A DNA stretch of 64,000 nucleotides from Sphingomonadaceae bacterium (GTDB taxonomy: Bacteria > Pseudomonadota > Alphaproteobacteria > Sphingomonadales > Sphingomonadaceae), in NCBI GenBank assembly GCA_025359445.1, contig JANYGB010000053.1, positions 25,440 through 89,439 of the forward strand. The letters run 5' to 3'. Made by a program: the position numbers and the translations under genes. This document shows, piece after piece, positions 7,912 through 19,468 of this stretch. Position 1 is the stretch's first letter; each line of letters starts with the position of its first letter. The notes below the pieces were generated by a model. The model did no database searches and was not told where the DNA came from. It saw only the letters and a list, made by a program, of their open reading frames with translations.

Positions 7912-8747
7912 GAGTCTTGGTCCTTGTCGTCGGTGAAGTCGCTGAGTTCGATGCGGCGGGTGACGTTGGCGCCGTCCCACTCGTCGCCTGCCTGCGTGCC
8001 GGGTTCGTCGCCGCCTTCGTCGCCCGGCTGGTCGATCAGCGCCGCGCTGGCCGGCTCGTTCCAGGCGGTGCGGCCGGCCTCCTGGTCGGCATCGGCGGCG
8101 GCGGCGTAGGCTTCGTACAGCGCGCGGGTGGCGCTGGTCATATCTTCCAGCCAGCCTTCCTGCAGCCGGTCGAGCTGGGCGTCGAGCGCGTCGTTGTTTT
8201 CGTCGGCTTCGGCGGCCTCTTCGCGGGCGCGCTCTTCGTCCCACTCTTTGCGCCATTGCTTTTTGAACCGGCTGAGGCGGTTTGCGTCTTGCGGATCGTG
8301 GAGCGAGCCGCGCCGCGCGGTGACGCGGCTATCCGCGGCGAAGCGAGTGGGCGCGCGGTTTTTGAGCATGAACATCAGCAGGCGGTCGTTGTGGACGATC
8401 CGGCTGCCGATCAGCTTGCCGTAGGAATAGACCGGGACTTCGGTGCCGTAGAGCGCGCGCTCCATCGCGATGTCCTCGAGTTGCTGGACGCCAAGCGCGA
8501 GCGCGGCTTCCCACGCGGTGCGGAAGGTGGTGGCTTCAGTGTGGCGGCGCAGCAGGTAGGCGCCCTCGGGGGTCATGTTGACGCGGTGAGCGGCGGCCTT
8601 GACGCTGCCGGTGTCGGCCAGCGCCTCGATGAAGCCCAGCTGGCGTTCGGGGGTCCAGCCGTCGTGGCGCTGGTAGTGGCGCGGGACCGGGGTGAAGGCG
8701 GGGAGCGGGGCTTTTTTGCCGCGCGGGCGGGCTTTGTCGATGGTCAT
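7908..8747 (-). CDS. Helix-turn-helix protein resembling a phage terminase small subunit
   Basis: Residues from about 30 (HDGWTPERQLGFIEALADTG, then SVKAAAHRVNMTPEGAYLLRRH) form an HTH-like unit of the kind in terminase small subunits and in many orphan sphingomonad proteins. The middle is mixed, and the last hundred residues are very acidic (DQPGDEGGDEPGTQAGDE). ATG 8747 has GGAG 7 nt upstream and is preferred over the track start at 8858. No large terminase or other phage gene is nearby, so a domesticated or regulatory role is as likely as a phage remnant. It is divergent from the Rrf2 gene. Confidence 0.6.
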   Translation of the reverse strand: MTIDKARPRGKKAPLPAFTPVPRHYQRHDGWTPERQLGFIEALADTGSVKAAAHRVNMTPEGAYLLRRHTEATTFRTAWEAALALGVQQLEDIAMERALYGTEVPVYSYGKLIGSRIVHNDRLLMFMLKNRAPTRFAADSRVTARRGSLHDPQDANRLSRFKKQWRKEWDEERAREEAAEADENNDALDAQLDRLQEGWLEDMTSATRALYEAYAAAADADQEAGRTAWNEPASAALIDQPGDEGGDEPGTQAGDEWDGANVTRRIELSDFTDDKDQDS

Positions 8748-8890
8748 GGTGGGCTCCGGGGCATGGGCGCGGGGAAGTGGGGGCGCGGGAGCATTGCGCA
8801 GGTGAGGGCCTGTAGGAAAGTGTTTTGGCGGTTGAGCTTCTACTCCGCAGGTTGACAATGCGGGGCAGGGCGCGCTTCACTGCGGCTTCC

Positions 8891-9346
8891 ATGTTGTCCC
8901 AAAAAACCCGTTATTCGATCCGCGCGCTCCAGCACTTGTCCGACACCTGGCGGCAGGGGCCGGTGCGGCTCGATACGATTGCCGAGGCGCAGAATATCCC
9001 GCGCAAATTCCTCACCGTGATCCTGTCCGAGCTGGTCCGCGGCGGCTTGGTGAACTCGACTCGCGGGCGCGACGGGGGGTATGAGCTGGCCCTGCCGCCA
9101 GTCGACGTGCGCTATGGCGATATCATCCGGCTGACGCGCGGGAGCCTGGCGCTGGTGCCGTGCGCGGCGCGCAACGCGCATGAGCATTGCAGCAATTGCC
9201 TGCCCGAGGCGGAATGCCGGCTGCGCGGGCTGATGCTGACCCTGCGTGACGAGATGGCGGCGATGCTCGATCAGGTGACACTGGCCGACCCGATCACGCT
9301 GCAACCTTCGTTCGACGTTGCCCGGGACCTGCCGCAGTCGGCTTAG
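8891..9346 (+). CDS. Rrf2-family transcriptional regulator (IscR/NsrR/RirA type)
   Basis: MLSQKTRYSIRALQHLSDTW is the Rrf2 winged-helix start, continuing with the recognition region IPRKFLTVILSELVRGGLVNSTRGRDGGYEL. The segment PCAARNAHEHCSNCLPEAECRLR holds four cysteines, of which three could ligate an Fe-S cluster as in IscR, NsrR and RirA. It would therefore sense iron-sulphur status, NO or redox state; which one cannot be read. ATG 8891 is chosen because it begins the domain; the track's in-frame start lies 66 nt upstream. Its 3' end overlaps the convergent glycosyltransferase gene by 53 bp. No isc/suf genes are in the window. Confidence 0.85.
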   Translation: MLSQKTRYSIRALQHLSDTWRQGPVRLDTIAEAQNIPRKFLTVILSELVRGGLVNSTRGRDGGYELALPPVDVRYGDIIRLTRGSLALVPCAARNAHEHCSNCLPEAECRLRGLMLTLRDEMAAMLDQVTLADPITLQPSFDVARDLPQSA

Positions 9347-10379
9347 CGGCATCTTGCAGCGCGGTGAGGAACTGGTCGGTCGCGCGGTCCCAGCTGTAAC
9401 CAGCGCCGATTACCGCCGCAGCGAGGCCATCGAGCCGCAGCGCCTGATGGATCGCGAGTGCCAAGTCTTCGTTAAGCGCGCCGATCGTCATCGGCAAATC
9501 GCCCGCCGGGCCGCGGCCATTGCGTCCGATGATGTCGAGCGGGCCGGGGACGGGGAGCGCCGCCACGGGCAACCCGCAAGCCAAGGCCTCGATCAAGACC
9601 AGCCCGAAAGTATCGGTGCGGCTGGGGAAGACAAACACATCGGCCGAGCAATAGGCCCGGGCGAGCGCCTCGCCGGAAAGCGCGCCCAGGAACGTGACCT
9701 CGGGGTAGCGCTTGCGCAGCGCGTCGAGGTCGGGCCCGTCACCGACCACCACCTTGTGCCCCGGAACGGCCGCGTCGAGGAACTGAGGGAGGTTCTTCTC
9801 AGGCGCGACCCGGCCGACATAAAGCAGCACCGGGCCGGGGTATGAGCCAAGCTGCGGCAGCGACGCATGGCCGGGGCGGAACAAATCGTGGTCGATCCCG
9901 CGGGTCCACAGCTTCCAGTGGGGCAGCCCGCGCTGTTCAAGCTCGGCCCCCAGCGTCGGGGTTGAGACCAGCACCGCGCGGGCCGGCGCGTGGAAGCGGC
10001 GCATCAGCGGCCAGAACCGCTCGGCGCTGAGCCCGGTGCGGACCGCGGCATAGTCGGGGAAGCGGGTGTGGAAGGCGGTGGTGAACGGTACGCCGTGCGC
10101 CAGGCACCAGCCGCGCGCGCTCCACCCGATCGGGCCCTCGGTAGCGATGTGGACGATGTCGGGGGCGAAGTCGCTCAGCGTCCGGCGCGTCCCGAACCGC
10201 GGCGCAAGCGCGAGGCGGATCTCGCTGTAGCCGGGCAGCGGCATGGTGCGGAACTGGCTCGGGGTGATCAGCTCGACTTCGTGCCCGCGTTCGAGCAATT
10301 GGCCGACCGTGGTCGAGACCGAGCGGACCACGCCGTTGACTTGCGGATGCCAGGCGTCGGTGCAAATCGCGATTCTCAT
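9294..10379 (-). CDS. GT4-family glycosyltransferase (glycolipid mannosyl/glucosyltransferase-like)
   Basis: The GT-B fold is evident: N-terminal MRIAICTDAWHPQVNGVVRS with a donor/acceptor-binding GVVRS turn, and C-terminal VLLYVGRVAPEKNLPQFLDA followed by the retaining-GT4 E-x7-E region DTFGLVLIEALACGLPV. This type transfers hexose from a nucleotide sugar to a lipid acceptor (MgtA/PimB/SqdX-like). The gene overlaps the 3' end of the upstream phosphatase gene by 4 nt (ATGA, 10376-10379), a pairing often seen in alphaproteobacteria and suggestive of glycolipid synthesis at the inner membrane. The acceptor is not identifiable. Confidence 0.85.
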   Translation of the reverse strand: MRIAICTDAWHPQVNGVVRSVSTTVGQLLERGHEVELITPSQFRTMPLPGYSEIRLALAPRFGTRRTLSDFAPDIVHIATEGPIGWSARGWCLAHGVPFTTAFHTRFPDYAAVRTGLSAERFWPLMRRFHAPARAVLVSTPTLGAELEQRGLPHWKLWTRGIDHDLFRPGHASLPQLGSYPGPVLLYVGRVAPEKNLPQFLDAAVPGHKVVVGDGPDLDALRKRYPEVTFLGALSGEALARAYCSADVFVFPSRTDTFGLVLIEALACGLPVAALPVPGPLDIIGRNGRGPAGDLPMTIGALNEDLALAIHQALRLDGLAAAVIGAGYSWDRATDQFLTALQDAAKPTAAGPGQRRTKVAA

Positions 10380-11263
10380 GCAAATTCCCTTTCGGTGGGA
10401 GCGGGCTGTGGTTCGGCTTTGGGAGTGCGGGCGGCGGCGATGCGGTGTTCCTCGACCCAGTCGATCAGCCGCATCGTGCCGTCGGCGGCCTCGACCAGCG
10501 CGGTGCAGCTTTCGACCCAGTCGCCGTCGTTATAATAGGTGATCGCTCCGATCTGGCGGATTTCGGCGCAGTGGATATGGCCGCAGACCACCCCATCGAC
10601 CCCGCGTTCGCTGGCGGCGCGGGCAACCGCTTCCTCGAACTCGCCGACGAAGGCGACCGCGTTCTTGACCCGCTTCTTGAGGTAGGACGACAGCGACCAA
10701 TAGGGCAATCTGAGCCGCCGCCGCACATTGTTGAGCACCACGTTGGCCTGGAGCAGCAAATTGTACGCCTGATCGCCCGCGAAGGCGAGCCAGCGGTGAT
10801 AGAGCACCACCACATCGAACGCGTCGCCATGGGTGACCAGCAGGCGGCGGCCGTCCTTGGTGGTGTGGATCGCTTCAAGCGCAACCTCGACCCCGCCGAA
10901 GGTGAACCCGGCATAGGGCCGCAGCATCTCGTCATGATTGCCTGCGATCAGCACCACCCGGGAGCCGCGATGCGCCAGCTTGAGAATGCGCCGCACCACT
11001 TCGTTGTGCGCGTCGGGCCAATACCAACCCTTGCGCAGCCGCCAGCCGTCGAGGATGTCACCGACCAGATAAAGCGTCTCGCACTCGATCGCCCGGAGGA
11101 AGTCGAGCAGCAGCACCGCGTTGCACCCTTTGGTGCCGAGGTGGATGTCCGAAATCCACACGGTGCGGAATTTCTGCTTGGGCCGGAACCCGCGCGGTTC
11201 GGGCAGATCGAGCCAGGCCGGCAGTCTGGCGGCAAGATCGGCGGGGTCAGATTCGCGTGGCAT
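10376..11263 (-). CDS. LpxH-like metallophosphoesterase (UDP-2,3-diacylglucosamine diphosphatase family)
   Basis: The dinuclear metallophosphoesterase motifs appear in order: WISDIHLGTKG (D-x-H), YLVGDILDGW (GD-x2-D), LIAGNHDEML (GNHD), LLVTHGDAFD, and GVVCGHIHCAEI (GH-x-H). The family includes LpxH, which cleaves UDP-2,3-diacylglucosamine to lipid X, but alphaproteobacteria generally use LpxI for lipid A, and this LpxH-like branch coupled to a GT4 enzyme may act on another phospholipid or nucleotide-lipid. The start at 11263 has a GGAG about 7 nt upstream. It heads a two-gene operon with the glycosyltransferase. Confidence 0.85.
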   Translation of the reverse strand: MPRESDPADLAARLPAWLDLPEPRGFRPKQKFRTVWISDIHLGTKGCNAVLLLDFLRAIECETLYLVGDILDGWRLRKGWYWPDAHNEVVRRILKLAHRGSRVVLIAGNHDEMLRPYAGFTFGGVEVALEAIHTTKDGRRLLVTHGDAFDVVVLYHRWLAFAGDQAYNLLLQANVVLNNVRRRLRLPYWSLSSYLKKRVKNAVAFVGEFEEAVARAASERGVDGVVCGHIHCAEIRQIGAITYYNDGDWVESCTALVEAADGTMRLIDWVEEHRIAAARTPKAEPQPAPTEREFA

Positions 11264-11343
11264 CGCGCAGCTCCGTTTCGGGTTCCCGATGCGGGCCGCA
11301 ATCGCAGCTTTGCATTACATGCGTGTGGCGCTTTGAAGACGCG

Positions 11344-11354
11344 ATTGTAACAAT
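11344..11354. promoter_or_regulatory. Candidate operator palindrome between phosphatase and TonB-receptor genes
   Basis: ATTGTAACAAT is a perfect odd palindrome within GCG-ATTGTAACAAT-TCGC. It lies about 80 bp before the minus-strand phosphatase start and about 175 bp before the plus-strand receptor start. An AT-rich dyad in a GC-rich divergent intergenic region suggests a regulator site, but no regulator can be named. Confidence 0.35.
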
Positions 11355-11473
11355 TCGCGCCTGTGCACAGCACGCCGCGTAAAAGCTGCGCTTCATCGCC
11401 GCCAAAAGAATCTGGGCTTGTCTATGATAACAGTAGAGATACCAAGGCGGCCAAGGACCTCTCCTCCCGGAGC

Positions 11474-11507
11474 CCGGGGCCGGCCGCGCATGACCGGCCC
11501 CGGTTTT
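11474..11507 (+). terminator. Terminator-like hairpin in the leader of the TonB-receptor gene
   Basis: CCGGGGCCGG-(10 nt)-CCGGCCCCGG followed directly by TTTT forms a perfect 10-bp GC stem with a U-tract, ending 22 nt before the receptor ATG. The gene on the other side is divergent, so nothing obvious needs terminating here. It may be an attenuator controlling the receptor mRNA. Confidence 0.55.
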
Positions 11508-11529
11508 CATTCATCAGGATCCGCTCACG

Positions 11530-14043
11530 ATGCATTCGTTCGTCCGTTTCTCCCTGCTTGCCTCCGCCTCGCTGCTCGCCGCGCCAGCCTTCGCCGATGC
11601 CGCTGCCGATACCGCCGCCAGCGCCAAGACCGCTACTGCCGATCCGCAATCGAAGACCTCGGTCGGGACCGGGGCGAGCGATGAGAGCGACGAAATCGTT
11701 GTCACCGCGCGCCACCGCAGCGAAAGTTCGCAAGCCGTGCCGGTCGCGATCTCGGTGATCGGTGGCGATCACATCGACAACACCGGGGCGTTCAACGTCG
11801 GGCGGCTCCAGCAGTTGACCCCGACGCTGCAGTTCTATTCGTTCAACCCGCGCAACACCTCGGTCAACGTGCGCGGGTTCGGCTCGCCGCTCGGGCTGAC
11901 CAACGACGGGATCGACCAGGGGGTCGGGATCTATGTCGACGATGTCTATTATTCGCGAGTCGCCTCATCGACCTTCGATTTCCTCGATGTGAAGCAGATC
12001 GAAGTGCTGCGCGGGCCGCAGGGCACGCTGTACGGCAAGAATACCACGGCGGGCGCGATCAACATCACCTCGCGCCAGCCGACATTCGATTTCGAGGGCC
12101 GGGCGGAACTGTCACTCGGCAACAATGGCTACGTCCAGGCCAAGGGCGCGGCTTCGGGGCCGGTAACCGACAAGCTGGCGCTGCGCCTGGCGGTCTCGGC
12201 GACCAAACGCAATGGCACGGTCCGTAACATCACGACCGCCGTGGACGACAACAATCTCGGCAATATCGGGCTGCGCGCGCAGGCCTTGTGGCGTCCGACC
12301 GACAACCTCGAGATAAGCCTGGCGGGGGACTACAACCACCAGAACATCGTCTGCTGCGCCACGGTGTTCGCCAGTTACGTCCCGACCCAGAAGGCGACCA
12401 ACCGCCAGTATCCGGCAATTTCGGCGGTGCAGGGCTACTCCATCCCGCTGGCCGCGCAGGATCCGGCCAACCGCCTGACCGATGTCGATGCCACCCTGCG
12501 CGCGCGCCAGTCGATCGGCGGGGCGTCGCTGCGCGCCAAGCTCGATCTCGGGGCCGGCACGCTGACCGCGATCACCGCGTTTCGCTATTGGGATTGGGAT
12601 CCCTCGAACGACCGCGATTTCACCGCGCTGCCGATCACCACGATCAGCCAGAACCCATCGAAGCAGCGCCAGTTCACGCAGGAACTGCGTTACAACCGCC
12701 ACAGCGACAAGCTCGATTTTCAGCTCGGCAGCTTCTATTACCAGCAGTCGATCAATACCAACGGCAGCCAGGTCCAGGGTCCGGCGGCGACCAGGTGGCT
12801 GCTCTCGCCAAGCACCGCGCCGACCAATCCCTATAACCAGAACGTCATCGACGGGCTGACTTCGACCAACACCATCCACCTCAGCAACGTGAGCATCTCG
12901 GTCTATGGTCAGGCAAGCTGGCGGCCGGTGCCGCGCTTGACGATCCAGCCCGGTTTCCGGGTCAATTACGACAAGAAGGACGGCTCGTACAACGCGGTGG
13001 TCACCGACAAGCTGGGCAATATGCTGACCCCGGGCATGGTCACCACTGGCACTCCGGCGCAAAAAGCGCAGCTGCAGGTGCTGCTGCCCGAAAGCTATGC
13101 CCCCAGCTTCAGCGCATGGAACCTGTCGTATGATCTGACCCTGGCCTACGATCTGGCCGACGATGTGCACACTTATGCGACCTATTCGAAGTCCTTCCAG
13201 ACCGGCGGGATCAATTTGAACGGCGTGCCCGCCGATGCGGTGACGGGCTTGCCGCAAAGCCAGTTCAACACCGTCGCACCCGAATCTGTCCGGCACTACG
13301 AGGTGGGGATCAAGTCGCAGTTCTGGGACCGCAAGATCACCTTCAACCTCGCCGCGTACCGCACCGATATCAGCAACTATCAGGCGGTGTTTTCCAGCAA
13401 CAACGCCGCCTCGCTCTCTACCCTGCGCGGCTATGTCGCCAATGTGCCCAAGGTCCGCTCGCAAGGGATCGAGGCGGATTTCTCAGTCCGCGCGAGCGAG
13501 CGGTTCAATGCCTATGCCAACTTCGCTTACACCGATGCGACGTACCGCGACTTTACGAACGCCCCGCCGCCGCTCGAACTGTCGGGCGGATCCAGCTTCA
13601 GCGGGACCAATTGCACCATCCCCACCGTGCTGCCGATCGGCACCAGCCCGGTCAGCTGCGACATCACCGGGCAGCAACTGCCCGGCGTATCGAAATACGC
13701 GCTGTCGTTCGGCGCGGAAGGCAACGTGCCGGCGGCGCTGCTGGGTAAGCCGGGTCAGTTCTACCTCGGCGCGGACGGCAACACCCGCTCGTCATTCTCC
13801 TCCAACGCCACGCCTTCGCCCGCAACGCAGATCAAGGGGTACACCCTGACCAACTTCCGCCTCGGCTGGCGTTCTGATCGCGATGGCCCGGGCGTGCGGG
13901 TCGATGTGTTCGGCTGGGTGCGCAACGCCTTCAACGTCTCGTACCTCGAACAATTGCAGATCGCGCCGAACAGCGTCGGCCTGGTGGTCGGCAACCTGGG
14001 CGATCCGCGCACCTTCGGGGGCACGATCAAGTTCGAATTCTGA
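11530..14043 (+). CDS. TonB-dependent outer-membrane receptor
   Basis: The 837-aa precursor has a signal peptide (MHSFVRFSLLASASLLAAPAFA), a TonB box (DEIVVTAR, about residue 55), a plug domain with VRGFGSPLGLTNDGIDQGVG and VEVLRGPQGTLYG-type motif (IEVLRGPQGTLYGKNTTAGA), and a long barrel ending in the aromatic-terminal strand GGTIKFEF. Sphingomonad receptors of this kind import siderophores, vitamin-like or plant/aromatic-derived compounds; no transporter or catabolic neighbour identifies this one's substrate. The preceding leader carries a terminator-like hairpin and the intergenic region an AT-rich palindrome, so expression is probably regulated. The minus-strand 450-aa ORF 12112-13464 is a shadow. 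Confidence 0.95.
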   Translation: MHSFVRFSLLASASLLAAPAFADAAADTAASAKTATADPQSKTSVGTGASDESDEIVVTARHRSESSQAVPVAISVIGGDHIDNTGAFNVGRLQQLTPTLQFYSFNPRNTSVNVRGFGSPLGLTNDGIDQGVGIYVDDVYYSRVASSTFDFLDVKQIEVLRGPQGTLYGKNTTAGAINITSRQPTFDFEGRAELSLGNNGYVQAKGAASGPVTDKLALRLAVSATKRNGTVRNITTAVDDNNLGNIGLRAQALWRPTDNLEISLAGDYNHQNIVCCATVFASYVPTQKATNRQYPAISAVQGYSIPLAAQDPANRLTDVDATLRARQSIGGASLRAKLDLGAGTLTAITAFRYWDWDPSNDRDFTALPITTISQNPSKQRQFTQELRYNRHSDKLDFQLGSFYYQQSINTNGSQVQGPAATRWLLSPSTAPTNPYNQNVIDGLTSTNTIHLSNVSISVYGQASWRPVPRLTIQPGFRVNYDKKDGSYNAVVTDKLGNMLTPGMVTTGTPAQKAQLQVLLPESYAPSFSAWNLSYDLTLAYDLADDVHTYATYSKSFQTGGINLNGVPADAVTGLPQSQFNTVAPESVRHYEVGIKSQFWDRKITFNLAAYRTDISNYQAVFSSNNAASLSTLRGYVANVPKVRSQGIEADFSVRASERFNAYANFAYTDATYRDFTNAPPPLELSGGSSFSGTNCTIPTVLPIGTSPVSCDITGQQLPGVSKYALSFGAEGNVPAALLGKPGQFYLGADGNTRSSFSSNATPSPATQIKGYTLTNFRLGWRSDRDGPGVRVDVFGWVRNAFNVSYLEQLQIAPNSVGLVVGNLGDPRTFGGTIKFEF

Positions 14044-14168
14044 CCGCAGCCCATCCCCTCTCCTTCTGCGGCTGCGGAAGGAACCATGCGGGCCCTTTCA
14101 TCAGGGGAGCCGCATCTGGGCGGGGCATCCTGACGGGTGTCCCGTCCAGTATTGCGTCTTGGAACGCC

Positions 14169-14271
14169 CGTCATCCCGGCGCAGGCCGGGACCCAGCACT
14201 ACTGCCAATGAATCCGCGAAGCGTCGCTATTTTCTTGTTTGGACGGGGTCCCGGCCTGCGCCGGGATGACG
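14169..14271. repeat. Palindromic intergenic repeat (CGTCATCCCGGCGCAGG family)
   Basis: Perfect 25-bp terminal inverted repeats, left arm starting CGTCATCCCGGCGCAGGCC and right arm ending GGCCTGCGCCGGGATGACG, enclose about 53 bp. It lies in the 308-bp gap between the TonB receptor and recN; the rest of that gap shows only a weak TCCTTC/GAAGGA dyad just after the receptor and presumably the recN promoter. The size and ends fit a MITE/REP-like unit common in this bacterial order. Confidence 0.8.
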
Positions 14272-14351
14272 AATTGGATTCATTGCAGTTTGTTCTAATT
14301 TACGCGGAGTCGTGACTCCATCGCGTAGCCCCGCTAGAACAGGCGGCGAAC

Positions 14352-16015
14352 ATGCTAACCGCGCTCGCCATCCGCAACATCGTCCTGATCGAGGCGCTCG
14401 ACTTGTCGTTTACCGATGGGCTGGGGGTGCTGACTGGCGAAACCGGCGCGGGCAAATCGATCCTGCTCGATGCGCTGGGGCTGGCGCTGGGTGCGCGGGC
14501 CGAAACATCGCTGGTGCGCAGCGGCGAGGATCAGGCAAGCGTGGTGGCCAGCTTCGAGTTCGACCGCTTGCCCCCGGCCATTCGCGACCTGCTGAGCGAG
14601 GCCGAACTCGATATCGAACCGGGCGAGCCACTGCTGATTAAGCGGCGCTTGAAAGCCGACGGCGGCTCCAAAGCGTTCATCAACGATCAGCCGGTCGGCG
14701 CGGCGCTGTTGCGCGAACTGGCTCCGCATCTGGTTGAGCTGCACGGCCAGCATGACGACCGGGGCCTGGTCAATCCGCGCGGGCATCGCGCGTTGGTGGA
14801 TCGCTATGCCGGAGCCGATGTGGCTGCTGTGACTGCGGCGTGGACCGCATGGCGCAGCGCGGCCGATGCGCTGGCCGCTGCGCGCGGTGCCATCGCGCAA
14901 GCCGCCGAAGACCGCGAGCTGCTGCTCGCGCATCTGGCCGAACTGACCACGCTTGAACCGCAACTTGGCGAGGAAGAGCAACTCGCGCAGGCGCGCGCGA
15001 CGATGCAGAAGGGCGAGCGGCTAACCGGCGATCTGGCCGAACTCGCGAAGCTGTGGGCCGGATCGGATTCGGCGCTGGCGGGCCTGCGCAGCGCGGCGCG
15101 GCGGCTTGACCGGATCGCGGGCGAGCATCCCTTGCTGGCCGAGGCTTTGGCTGCGCTCGACCGTGCGGTGATCGAGGCTTCGGAAGCGGAGACCTCGCTT
15201 GAGCGCGCCGCCGATGCCTTGGCGCACGATCCCGCCGCGCTTGACCGGATCGAGCTGCGACTGTTCGAACTGCGCGCAGCCGCACGCAAGCACCACTGCC
15301 AGGTCGATGACTTGCCGCACTGGATGCGCGCGATGCGCGATGCGCTCGACGGGATCGAGCATGGCGAGGCGGAGCTGGCCGCGCTGGAAGCTGCGGTTGC
15401 GGCGGGGGCGGCGGACTATCGCGAGCGGGCGGAGGCGCTGTCGGCGCTGCGGAGCGCAGCAGCGGCCAAGCTTGACGTAGCGGTGGCGCAGGAACTCGCG
15501 CCGCTCAAGCTCGATGCCGCGCAGTTCCAGACCAGCGTGGCGCAATTGCCCGAGGATCTATGGGGCGCGGGCGGGATCGACAAGCTTGAATTCCTGATCA
15601 GCACCAACCCCGGCGCTCCGTTCGGGCCGCTGAACAAGATTGCCTCGGGCGGCGAGCTGTCACGCTTCATCCTCGCATTAAAGGTGGCACTGGCCGAGCA
15701 GGGCGGCGCCGCGACGGTGATCTTCGACGAGATCGATCGCGGCGTTGGCGGCGCGGTGGCCAGCGCCATCGGCGAACGGCTGGCGCGCTTGGCCAGCGGC
15801 GGGCAATTGCTTGCGGTGACGCACAGCCCGCAAGTCGCGGCGCGGGGGCAGCAGCACTATGTCATCGCCAAATCGAGCGAGGGCACTGTTACGCGCACTT
15901 CGGTTCATTTGCTCGACGATGCCGGCCGCCAGGAAGAGATCGCGCGGATGCTCTCGGGCGCGGAGATTACCGCTGAGGCGCGCGCGCAGGCCGACCGGCT
16001 GCTGGAGCGGGTGTG

Positions 16016-16016
<1 letters not shown>
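14352..16016 (+). CDS. recN: DNA repair protein RecN
   Basis: The 554-aa SMC-like ATPase starts MLTALAIRNIVLIEALDLSF with the Walker A GETGAGKSILLDALGLALG immediately after. A coiled-coil middle rich in Ala/Glu/Arg follows, then the signature IASGGELSRFILALKVALAE and Walker B VIFDEIDRGVGGAVASAIG, with the VTHSPQVAARG switch. RecN acts early in double-strand-break repair, tethering DNA ends with RecA. Its TGA overlaps the ATG of the acetyltransferase by one base (TGATG), and that gene overlaps ligA, so the three form one transcriptional unit concerned partly with DNA repair. Confidence 0.97.
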
Positions 16017-18888
<2,872 letters not shown>

Positions 18889-18910
18889 TGCCAGCAAAGG
18901 GTGCCAATCG

Positions 18911-19384
18911 ATGAGTGTCGCGTTTCGCCGTGAGAGCGACGAGGAACATCTTGAACCCAAGTTCGAGCTTCCAATCCCGCCTGGCCCCAATCTGGTTACG
19001 GCGCGCGGCCTGGCGCTTATTCGCGGCCGAGTGGCGGAAATAACCGGGCAGCTCGAAAAGCTTTCCGATGAAAACGCGATCAAGGTTGCAAAGCGCGATC
19101 TGCGTTATTGGCAGACCCGGGAAATCACCGCTGAACTTGTTCCGGCTCCCAGCGGCGCGGCGGTGCAAATCGGCACTGTGGTTACGTTTCTACACAACGG
19201 AAAGCGGCGCTGCTTGAGCATTGTCGGTGACGATGAGGCCGATCCGGCCATCGGCTTGGTCAGCTATTTTGCGCCATTGAGCCGCGCCTTAATGAAGGCA
19301 GTGCCCGGCGAGTTTCTCGATTTCGGCGGCACCGCAGATGCGATCGAAGTGCTGCAGATTGCAGTGATTGGAGAACCGGCGTGA
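18911..19384 (+). CDS. GreA/GreB-family elongation factor-like protein
   Basis: The 157-aa product has a short N-terminal helical region (TARGLALIRGRVAEITGQLEKL) and a C-terminal GreA/GreB/Rnk-type FKBP-like fold: VQIGTVVTFLHNGKRRCLSIVGDDEADP and GLVSYFAPLSRALMKAVPGEFLDF (the typical SP-G-ALLG-K-GD pattern, here altered). Such proteins bind the RNA polymerase secondary channel to rescue backtracked complexes or modulate initiation. The coiled coil is shorter than in GreA and lacks an obvious acidic tip, so it may be a regulator rather than a cleavage factor. It lies 22 nt after ligA and may be cotranscribed. Confidence 0.8.
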   Translation: MSVAFRRESDEEHLEPKFELPIPPGPNLVTARGLALIRGRVAEITGQLEKLSDENAIKVAKRDLRYWQTREITAELVPAPSGAAVQIGTVVTFLHNGKRRCLSIVGDDEADPAIGLVSYFAPLSRALMKAVPGEFLDFGGTADAIEVLQIAVIGEPA

Positions 19385-19468
19385 ATGTAGATGGTTGAGG
19401 CGGAAGTCTAGGAAATTGAGCCTGCCCGTGCTGGTTGCATTGCAGCCGCTGGTCAAGGCTCGCTTGCG

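Noticed and set aside
11264-11529. Cobalamin or TPP riboswitch before the TonB receptor
   Set aside because: I could not find a B12 box or TPP core in the 266-bp leader; only a terminator-like stem is supportable.
12112-13464. 450-aa minus-strand ORF opposite the TonB receptor
   Set aside because: No start context or domain; shadow of the receptor gene.
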